From assembly GCA_025667525.1 (NCBI GenBank), contig CM046882.1:525786618-525850617 (forward strand): 64,000 bases of DNA. The letters are read 5' to 3'. The stretch comes from Glebionis coronaria. Its lineage: Eukaryota > Streptophyta > Magnoliopsida > Asterales > Asteraceae. The notes beneath the pieces are model-generated. The model worked only from the letters and a program-made list of their open reading frames with translations. It was not told where the DNA came from and did not search any database. Below, piece after piece: positions 55,987 to 64,000 of this stretch. How positions within the stretch are numbered: position 1 is the stretch's first letter; each line of letters opens with the position of its first letter. A program made the translations under genes and the position numbers.

Positions 55987-57945
55987 GAGGTGATTCCATC
56001 CCTCACCACGTTCCCCATGAACTAATTTTGGGTCGAGTCAGGCTCGTGACTCGGTTATCAAAAACAAGCTCTCCTCGGGAGGCAGCCCGAGTATCTATCC
56101 TTTTATATTTTAACCCCCTAAGTGTAGGGGAGCCTGTATACGTGTTTGTATTTGTGTGGTGATGTGATTACAGGGATAAGTGCACTCTTGGAAACTTTGA
56201 AGAACCGTGCTCCCGTGTTATCCGAAATCCGGTTTTATCTCTCAACTATCGTGATTCAATTTTCTTCATACTCACATTTGAAATTGATCACTTTAGTCGT
56301 CTCTTCCTTAACTTGAGTTAACCAACGTGCACAATGTCATAAGTGTAGGGGAGACTTTTCCCACATGCATAAACATTGAGGACAATGTTTATCTTAAGTG
56401 TAGGGGGACTTCTATCGAAGTTTTAAGTGGACTTTTCCATGAAAATGCCTTCATTTAACCGGAAAATCATATTTTTCAACATTTTTCAAATTTTTTATTA
56501 ACTTTGGCCATTTTAGTCGTAATTTTTAAATTTTTATCGTTGCTTTCATGTGTATATATCTCGCAATAAAGTCAAATTTTAATAAGTGGTGTAGCTAGTT
56601 TAGAAATCTTTGACATATTAGGCCCGTTGCGATTATTTTGACTCAACCCGAATAGACTTATCTAAGTTTATTCTAGCTAGTATCCTTAATCATGTAGACC
56701 TTAATTGGTTTATTAGGCTAAGTATCCACGAGTCTCATTACTTGAGATTTTAAATTGTGGAGGACGAGAAATGATAGAGTCAATTATAAGTCGGTATTCT
56801 TGCACAAGCTCACTTGGTGTAATTATTTGCCTATTCTCCCATCACTTGCTAATAATTTATCTGCAATAAGTAAGGTCGTACGATTTGAAAAGTTACTTAG
56901 CTTCTAGCCCAAGATCGTTTAAAAGTTGCTCGGTAATGATAAGAGTTCATAGCCAAGGCATAACTTATGAAGCGGGGCGCGAAGATTGGCGAGTCCGAAA
57001 AGGCCCTAACAAGGCATGAGGATTCCATTTTATTGCTGAAGATCCAAAGTGATGTGAAAAGCATTATTCCCAAAATCAATATGAAGGATCAAGACTCACG
57101 ACGAAAAGCAATCAACTCCCATAAAGATCATGGAGAAGTCTATCCGAAAAGACCCTAACAAGGTATGAGGATAAATAGATCCAAGTCCGAAAAGGAGGCG
57201 GATCGTTGTATCTCGAAATCCCAATTAGAGATTGAAGAAATGATCATGAAGTCGTGGTCAACAAAGTTGGAGTACCCCTCAAAAGTCTCCAAATGAAGAA
57301 ACTCTATTACGATGAGAAGACCATTATCTCAAGAACGTCTCTCAAGATATGAAGTATGAAGTACATGCCAAATATCGGCCCGAGAAAGGTCTCAAATCGC
57401 GAACCAAGTTATGCCAAGATATGAACTTTTTGATATCCCGAGAAGCAGTTTTAAGAGATTTTGTCCTTTAGCTAACTATTGATCAAATCGTCCTACTTTG
57501 CTTTCAGCCTAAATAAACTATCGAAATAAGTCCAAAAAATGCATCTTTTTGATCATTTTAAGACAAAAATAAAATATAAGAGATACACTTAGGAATAAGG
57601 GAGTTTAAGCATTTAATTAAGCCATGTGTGTAAGTGTTTGATTTGCTAACTTATAATAACAATGATCTCATTTTTAAGCTTAGTTTGGGGAACGTGAAAC
57701 TTGAGGGTGATAAATCTTCGCAGCACCAAAGCCCTAATGTAAGTCATTGATTTCTTTGCAAGTTATTTCCATGTAGCTATTTTCAAGTGAAAATGGTTTT
57801 CTATCCTTTTGTTTACTTTATAGTTTTAGTTCTTGTTTAGTATTATTTTAATAAGGCCAAGGTTGATTGATTATGAGAAAAGTGTAAATTTGCTTTATCA
57901 CTAAGCATTGCATGAGGGCATGGCAATGGTTAAGTGTAGGGGATT
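55987..57945 (+). other. Athila 3' region, no long reading frame
   Basis: Nearly 2 kb between pol and the 3' LTR. AAGTGTAGGGG occurs four times (56120, 56341, 56396 and the last at 57932, which abuts the LTR and is the presumed polypurine tract). A perfect hairpin CTCGGG-AGGCAG-CCCGAG lies at 56074-56091. TCCGAAAAG(G/A)CCCTAACAAGG is repeated at about 56993 and 57142. Some Athila elements carry an env-like frame in this place; none is visible. Confidence 0.8.
57932..57945 (+). other. Athila polypurine tract
   Basis: AAGTGTAGGGGATT immediately precedes the 3' LTR start at 57946. The start of plus-strand synthesis is inferred from its position. Confidence 0.7.
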
Positions 57946-59427
57946 TGATAGGTGTGTAAACACCCATCCTTTTACCACTTAATTCTGGCTAAAACAAGAC
58001 CAAAACACGTATTTAATATCATTTGTTTGGAATTATGCGTGGTTTTTGTGTTTATTGTGTTTTCAGAGCTAACCGGATGAATATTAAAGAAAACATGGGA
58101 TTGCACGAGTTTTATCACGGAAAAAGACTCAAGACGAAGTCTATTGTCCAAGAGATGCAAAAGATTTGAAGTCAATGGGCCTATTTGAAGATTTATCGAA
58201 GAAAAGGACCAAAGATGGAAGATTTACATATGTCAAAGAAACTCAAGTCTATTAAACGAAGAAATTAAAAGACGAGTTTAATTTAATCGTCGACAAATCC
58301 CGAATCAGAATCGAAAACGTCAACTTTTCTGAAAAGACGAGAAGACAAGAAGTAAGGGAGATAGCCCACTCACCAACCAACCACTAGGACTATAAAAGGA
58401 TTTTTCCTTCACACAATTAGGGAGTTAGTTTTAGTTTTTCTTTCCCAGTCCTTTCTTTGGTTCGTAGCTTCACCAACACCATTAGGGTGTTTGGTGATTT
58501 TTCATTTTTCCTTGAATTTTGTAAGTGTTTGATCATTACTTTTGTTAACTTTTACATTAATCTTTCAATTCCAATCTTTCTATTCATCTTGTTCATCTCC
58601 TTTTCTATTCAAAGTTCAAAAGTTCTTGTTTGATTGATTTTAACCTTGTGAAAGTTGTTGATTTAGTGTTTTATTGTTGGGATTTGTTACTTATGGTATT
58701 TAAATGATTATTGGTTGATTTGGTAAAACATTTTTTGAGTATTTGGGTCGATTTGATTTAAAAACGTTTTGCTTCTGCTGTTACTGTTCTTCGCCCAGAT
58801 TTATTCCGAATAGCATTTGGTTTCATCTCTTATTCGGAATATCATTTATTCCGAATAGCCAGTTTACTTTTTCCTTATTCGGAATATTTTATATATTCCG
58901 AATAGGGCCCTTATTCCGCATAGCAAAATTTTTCATTCCCTTATTCGGAATATTTTCATATTCCGAGTACCCTTTTTGGATTTTCCTTTATTCGGAATAT
59001 TCTATATATTCCGAATAGGACTAGTTTTCCGAATAGCTCAGTTTTTTCCGCATAGGATTGTTTTTCCGAATATCCTGTTTTCCGAATAACAATATTCCGA
59101 ATAGAAACATTCCGCATAGAGCCAATTTATTCCGCATAGACTATCTTTCCGAATAGGGCTATTTTTCCGAGTAGGATTTTATTCCGATTAGAGCATTTTC
59201 AGTTAGGTCAGTTTTCAGTTGCTGTTTTATTTAAATTTTTAATTCTAGTTTTACTTTTTAATTGTTTTAGTTTTAAATCTTAATGTACTTTATTCATTTC
59301 CCTTTTTAGTAGATTAGATAACCAAACTCCTTTTTGTCACCAAGAACAATCATTCCACTTAGAGCTGTGATCAATTCGAGGAGATTCCGAGAAACGAACT
59401 TTCAAACGAGGAAAAATCCAAGTATCA
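57946..59427 (+). repeat. Athila 3' LTR
   Basis: Direct repeat of 48665-50131. Ends AAGTATCA followed by TTGCT. Carries the same motif array at 58801-59191, with an extra TTCCGAATA-type unit of about 14 nt. Confidence 0.97.
58801..59191. repeat. Array of TTCCGAATA motifs in both orientations (3' LTR)
   Basis: Same organisation as 49520-49897. Perfect hairpins at 58876-58904 and 58989-59017. One additional motif unit around 59088-59101. Confidence 0.9.
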
Positions 59428-59432
59428 TTGCT

Positions 59433-60170
59433 ACTGAGTTTGCATATTGGGCGCCCAATATTGAATCGTTGGAGGTTAATTCCGTGTCTAATCCTCTCGA
59501 AAGTAAGGATGCAGAGGGCCCTATTTTGAGTGAAAGTTTGGAAAGTGAGGAGCATTTGGAGGTTGATAGTTCTGATCGAGATTCCCCTAAGAATGTTAAC
59601 ATTGATTCGGTGTCGCCTTCTAGTGGGGTTTTGCGAGAGGAGGATGTTCGTGGGATGGAAAGTAATATTGTGGAATCCCTCGAAGAAGGTGAGATTCGTG
59701 GTGATACGGCCTTGTATAATGATGGGTGTATTAAGGATCCTATGGATCAGAATTCGGAAGATGATCCTGGCGAGATTCTTGGAGTGCGTTCTCAGGGTGA
59801 TAAGGATGCTCACCTCTCATCTAATGCCTTTTCGGATGGTAATCTTGCAACTGAAAAAGACTCCCTCATCACACCTCCATCTACACCCCTGGGTAATGAT
59901 TTAAATATTGTTGTTGAGTCAGATTTTTCGTGGCTTGATTATGTTGGCCCTCTACCTAATGACGAACTAGATTATGATAAACGATGGAGCTATAGAGACC
60001 CCAAGGGTAATATACACGGGTTGTTCTCTCTTGCGCAACTACGTACGTGGAAATAATATTTTCCTAAGGATCTTCAGAGTTGGAGTTATTCTGGCAACTC
60101 TAAAGAAGCTATTCTTCTTCTTGATGCCTTATCGAGACAAACAAAGGACGCCGGCTAGTTCGTTTTGGTA
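59433..60170 (+). pseudogene. GYF-domain protein fragment, one in-frame stop
   Basis: An intron-free open frame from the Athila border: an acidic, serine-rich stretch (ESLESEEHLEVDSSDRD, then SGVLREEDVRGMESNIVESL) and then a GYF-type domain: KRWSYRDPKGNIHGLFSLAQ, LRTWK, TAA at 60054-60056, and then in the same frame YFPKDLQSW and KEAILLLDALSRQ. The canonical G-P-F reads G-L-F. The closest known context is the GYF domain of plant NERD / zinc-finger CCCH-19/44-type proteins (family knowledge). Absence of introns suggests an RNA-mediated copy. It begins left of Athila, which split it, but I could not follow it past 48660. Confidence 0.65.
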
Positions 60171-60378
60171 TGATGCTTTGGGTTCGTTCATGGGAGTTAT
60201 TTCTGTTGGTGTTATGCTGGGATCGTTGTTTATGGTTGGTTTGCGAGTTTGTCTTGTTTCGTTAGAGTTTTCTGTTCTTTTTGTTATTTGTATGTTGGAT
60301 CGTGTTTGCGTGTATTTTGTGTGCTAGTTTTTTTCTAGCTTTTTTTATAAAAATTTATTTGCCGTTTAAAAAAAAATA
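60171..60378 (+). other. LINE-like 3' tail following the GYF fragment
   Basis: T- and G-rich sequence ending TATTTGCCGTTTAAAAAAAAA, close to the tail TTTGCCGTTAAAGAAAA of the LINE at 32388. It suggests that a LINE, or LINE machinery acting on a chimeric RNA, produced this copy. No target duplication was found. Confidence 0.6.
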
Positions 60379-60389
60379 CCCTAGCTACA

Positions 60390-60549
60390 GGGGGTGTTTC
60401 TTTTTCTTTTTATGCCTCTTAGTGGGAAAGGTTGTGGGCTCAAATCCTTTTGAACATCTTGTTCCACACTCACACAATTATCTCTCTTTTCCCACTAAGA
60501 GGCTAATTAAGAGTTTAATATGGAAGCACTAAAAAAAAGAAACAAGCCC
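60390..60549. mobile_element. Inverted-repeat element (MITE candidate)
   Basis: Inner arms GCCTCTTAGTGGGAAAGG (60414-60431) and CTTTTCCCACTAAGAGGC (60486-60503) are reverse complements at 17 of 18. Outer ends GGGGTGTTTCTTTTTC and (reverse-complemented) GGGCTTGTTTCTTTTT extend the stem. No convincing target duplication. Confidence 0.55.
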
Positions 60550-62070
60550 TAGGTGTATCTAGTACGTTTTTCTTGAACGACGGTGTATCTAGTACGTATC
60601 ATAAAATAGATGTTACCACAAATTGTTTCATCGTTATTGGGTATGTCAACGCGATTAAATGGTAGTATTATTCTTAACATAATTAAGTCAAGTCGTAGTT
60701 CACAGGGTAATACTAGAAGGTGTATGTTTGGATGTCGTCCTTTTCAGTAAACTAATGATTGTTAGGCAATTTTAGGTTTTGTATAGTTGCGTACCCGAAA
60801 ACAAGACCAAAGTTTAGTATATACTGTGTCACATGATCGTCTTTTCGTCCTAGTTATCAACATCTAGTAATAGGCTGTTTATGACCTATTGGTAATATTG
60901 AAATAAAGGGTACTCGCTCTAATATCACAGATTCGTACACACTCGATGTATCAGCTTGACGTCGAACTATCAGTGTTGTGGTTGTTTCGCGCATACTTTC
61001 TTTTAAAGAAAGGGATACAGCAGCAAGATTTTGTTACAATAAGAACTAAAATATTCAAAAATCATATCATAAGATTGGTTGCCGTGTTAGAAAATATAAG
61101 TTTAGAGGAAACTTTCCTTACAAAGCCTAAGCTCGTTAGGTAGATTTGACATTGTTATCAATTCAGTTCGAAAAAGAAAGCAAGTTTAAGTTAATCATGA
61201 GAATAGAAGTCATTTATTGGTTTTTGATAGTGAGATAAGACCAATTATAAAAAGATTAATCAACATCTATGATCTATGATTCTTATATACTTTATATAAA
61301 CATAGATGATGTATAAACTTTAACAAAACAAGAAACCACACAAGATTACACTATTTCCTTCAACTTGTTATATAGTAAAGAGGACAGTATATTTCCGGCA
61401 TAACGTCTACTTTTTGTACTCAAGATGTAATACGTTAGAACTGTCATGCATGTCGGAGCTCATTGCAACGACTAGTTAAGCCGATGAACGTTCAGGGCGA
61501 GGGATTGAACCCGTTGGAGCAAGAAGAACTAGACCGTTTATAAACAGCCAAAATGACACAATTGAATCCTATCTAACCACATCTTGAGATGAGTTATGAC
61601 TAGAGAGTTGAGTTATCATCAATGTATTGAAACTTGGTTCAAATCGATAATTTGATGACTCGATTCAATCGATCTAAAAATCGGCTTTTAAAACATTGGT
61701 TATCATAGAAAGACATGTAACTTCTTTACATTATTTTCTGTGCAAACCTATCCGATTCATAGAACGTATTTTTTGTTAGATATAAGCAATTTTACTATAA
61801 GGGCCTGGCTTGGGTTGGTTTGGTTCAAAAGGTTAAAAACAATGTAAGAAAAGTTTACAATCAAATACACTCGTGTTAACTTTTTACAAGCGACAGGGGT
61901 AGTTGAAATATATACATGCAAGTCACAATCATGTAGAAAAAGAAATGTACTAACTTTAGATATACATACGAACTATAATTAGATCGAAAAACATTTAAGG
62001 CAATTACCTAACTAGTCTATTATACAATCGCTTATATAAAATTATACTAAATTTTAACAATTTACCAAAA
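60550..62070. other. Spacer without recognisable genes
   Basis: AT-rich; two short TATATAAA stretches near 61290-61310. No coding region or repeat recognised. Confidence 0.55.
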
Positions 62071-62079
62071 TGAACTATG

Positions 62080-62460
62080 ATGCATACATATGTGCATCAC
62101 GGCGCACAAGTTTTATGCATCATTAATTTTGTATGCATCATGACGCACAAGATTTATGCTATACATACTTACATCTTCACACAAGTATATATGATGAGGT
62201 GCACAAGTAGTATCTATCATGGTGTATATGCATATAAAAATTCACAAGTATTGATGAGGCGTCCAAGTATTATGCATCATGGTACAAAAGGCTATAGTTA
62301 TGCATCGCGGTGCACATGAGCCGTACAATTAGTGCATAGGACTTGCGCATATACCTTGTGCATCTAGGCGCACGATTTCATCTTATGCACCAGAGAGCAT
62401 AGAGCTTATGCATCTAGGCGCACAATTTCACCTTGTGCATCCAGATTCCAGACACATATA
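62080..62460. repeat. Degenerate minisatellite with ATGCATC...GCGCACAA core
   Basis: Repeats such as GTGCATCACGGCGCACAAG, ATGCATCATGACGCACAAG and TGCATCTAGGCGCACAATTT recur roughly every 40-50 bp, with many degenerate copies between (ATGCATCATGGTAC, ATGCATCGCGGTGCAC). It ends near 62460. The 80-codon frame across it is not credited. Confidence 0.75.
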
Positions 62461-62479
62461 TAGTTACATCACGACGCAC

Positions 62480-64000
62480 TTACGAATATTAGTATGCATG
62501 TGACACACCAAAATGAGATGCACAACTTATTATTGTACACTTGAAGTTATACTTCTAAGATGGTTGGATCCAACAATCATAATAAAAAGATCCATTTTGA
62601 TAAACATCTTATGTGCAGTCTATTTTTGTAACCAAAATATTTTGCATATTATTAGTTTTATGAAACGACATAAGAACTAACTATGATGTCACATGGACGT
62701 AATATTTATGTCTCATATTATAATTGCATGTGCAATATCTGACAAAATAAATGTAGACGACAAAAATAATCTCATTATACCCGTGAAGGATTTTGGATAG
62801 AGATGTTGATGGATTGTGATGGCTGAGGGCCCATTTAATGTAACCCACATTGGCCCAATATCATTCTATCCATTATCATAAATCATTCCATTATGCTTGA
62901 CACTGTTTTTACACACCAAGTTAAAGTTCATTTGCTTTGCATCAAATATAAGCTTTTCCACTGATTATGTGACTGCATATACACACTTTAAACACAAAAC
63001 TTTACCATGTGAAAGTATAAAAAAGTTCATTAAGTTTCATTTAGCTTTCGTGTCACGAGAGTAGCAGACGGTGATCGATTGAAACTAGTGAAAACAATGG
63101 TTTATCTTTATTACTGTACGTCTATTTTGGCTTATTTAAAAATAATTGGTGATTTTTCGAGTACCCTACAATTATTGTGTTTCATTTGGGACCAACACAC
63201 CATTTGATGTATCAATCATGTGTCGGTCGAAAATCTGACTGATTGACATGAAAGACTAGCTCTCCTTGATTTCTGTTATTGTGGTATTCAGCCAACTTAG
63301 TTTACAATGTATATAGCCTTGATTGCTAAGTGGTGTAACTCCATTTTTTGGTATTCGAATTAACGGCTCATATTTGTCACAAGAGTCATGAATCCGTAGA
63401 TGAAAGAGCGTGTTGAGCTCACAAGACGAGAGGTACGTAGATACATCTCTGGAGTCAAGAACTTGATTATCAATATGCCATAATGTTAACTTTGTCCTAA
63501 TTTGAAGCTAGTGGTATTGTTCTTAGGTTCGTCGACATGAAGTAATACCTGAGATGACATTTTTTTTTGTTTTCTGTCATGTTGACATAACAAAACATGT
63601 GTTATAACAATGTTTAATGTTTTTAGCTTTATGTTATGCTAATACATCTGATGAATATAATTGAATGTTGAATACTTTTATTTCTGATAATATTTGGTTT
63701 ACATATATTCACACACACATGAACTGTTTCATATGATTTTGTGGCCTTGAATGATTGTTATCGATAACAATCCACTTTTTGGACTAGTCGGGAATCAAAC
63801 TCCGGCGTCAGTAAAAAGTTTTGAATCTAAAACACTAATGTTATGCAGGCTGGCTGGTTGAGTAAAAAGTAATATTTTCGTCCAAGTCGAGTCAGCCCCG
63901 TTAAGGGAACATTCTTATATGGTATCAAATACCATTGCAAAACTACTTTTTGTATAAGAGGTTCTGTGCTTTAAAAAGAGACATCCTCTGCACGATCAAC
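62480..64000. other. Spacer to the window edge
   Basis: AT-rich non-coding DNA. No complete gene; nothing recognised in six frames. Confidence 0.55.

Larger units (their letters stand above)
48665..59427 (+). mobile_element. Athila-type Ty3-gypsy LTR retrotransposon, young, single nonsense codon
   Basis: Length 10763 bp. LTRs 48665-50131 (1467 bp) and 57946-59427 (1482 bp) differ at about 15 substitutions, a 14-nt indel and small indels (roughly 99% alike by eye). Target duplication TTGCT at 48660-48664 and 59428-59432. Termini TGATA...TATCA. Primer site TGGCGCCGCTGCCGG after the 5' LTR. Gag then pol (protease, RT, RNase H, integrase, the gypsy order), then a 2-kb 3' region. Lineage assignment rests on gag type, integrase placement, primer site and LTR length. 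It inserted recently compared with the other elements. Confidence 0.97.

Noticed and set aside
55987..57945. An env-like gene in the Athila 3' region
   Set aside because: No open frame of meaningful length with signal peptide or transmembrane segments; the longest frames are about 60 codons.
62077..62319. An 80-codon frame across the 62 kb repeat
   Set aside because: It reflects the repeated ATGCATC and GCGCAC blocks, which supply its start codons and keep it open by chance.
1..64000. tRNA, rRNA, miRNA precursors or intact host protein genes
   Set aside because: No cloverleaf with A and B boxes, no rRNA similarity and no complete host coding structure was seen; only primer-binding sites resemble tRNA ends.

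Overview
This 64 kb window is plant nuclear DNA, almost certainly from a dicot; the element types resemble those common in Asteraceae, but that is an inference from family resemblance, not from a search. I find no intact host gene. The window is a nested retrotransposon neighbourhood with decayed fragments of host genes. Evidence: two LTR-retrotransposons with both LTRs inside the window and 5-bp target-site duplications (TSDs), a third flanked element with two LTRs (copia-B) also with TSDs, several LINE copies (three with target duplications), and tRNA-type primer-binding sites next to the 5' LTRs.

Layout, left to right. 1-3320: degraded minus-strand Ty1-copia (copia-A), cut by the window edge. 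3841-4163: foldback element. 4778-10805: nearly complete minus-strand copia-B, LTRs about 98% alike, unusual TATT...AATA termini, TSD ATTAT, coding region broken. 10978-11285: small hAT-like element. 13.4-14.1 kb: minus LINE fragment. About 15.0-20.2 kb and 32.09-32.39 kb: one plus-strand LINE (ORF1 with RRM; ORF2 with endonuclease, reverse transcriptase and zf-RVT), split by an 11.9 kb SIRE/Maximus-like copia element (20183-32091, TSD GGTGT). 33.0-34.4 kb: 5' part of copia-C. 34.4-34.8 kb: MITE. 35.1-36.2 kb: pseudogene of a Myb/SANT-like plus NAM-associated protein. 37635-38131 and 39711-41334: two 5'-truncated LINEs with 14- and 16-bp TSDs.

42.1-46.4 kb is the most gene-like stretch: a Helitron-like 5' end, a cysteine-rich exon, three clearly recognisable aconitase exons with splice sites (one frameshifted), and unidentified exon-like islands. 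It looks like captured host-gene pieces, although no Helitron 3' end was found. 46.7-48.6 kb holds three LINE scraps.

48665-59427 is a young Athila-type Ty3-gypsy element (LTRs about 99% alike, TSD TTGCT). Its gag and pol share one reading frame interrupted by a single TAA. Its LTRs carry a striking array of TTCCGAATA motifs in both orientations that can form perfect 12-bp hairpins. It interrupts a retrogene-like sequence encoding a GYF domain followed by a LINE-like 3' tail (59433-60378). The rest is AT-rich spacer with an inverted-repeat element (60.4 kb) and a degenerate ATGCATC/GCGCAC minisatellite (62.1-62.5 kb).

Order of events that can be read from nesting: the LINE came before the SIRE-like element, and the GYF/LINE-tail sequence before Athila. 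Within each LTR element gag, protease, integrase, RT and RNase H would act together in a cytoplasmic particle; most copies here are too broken to do so.
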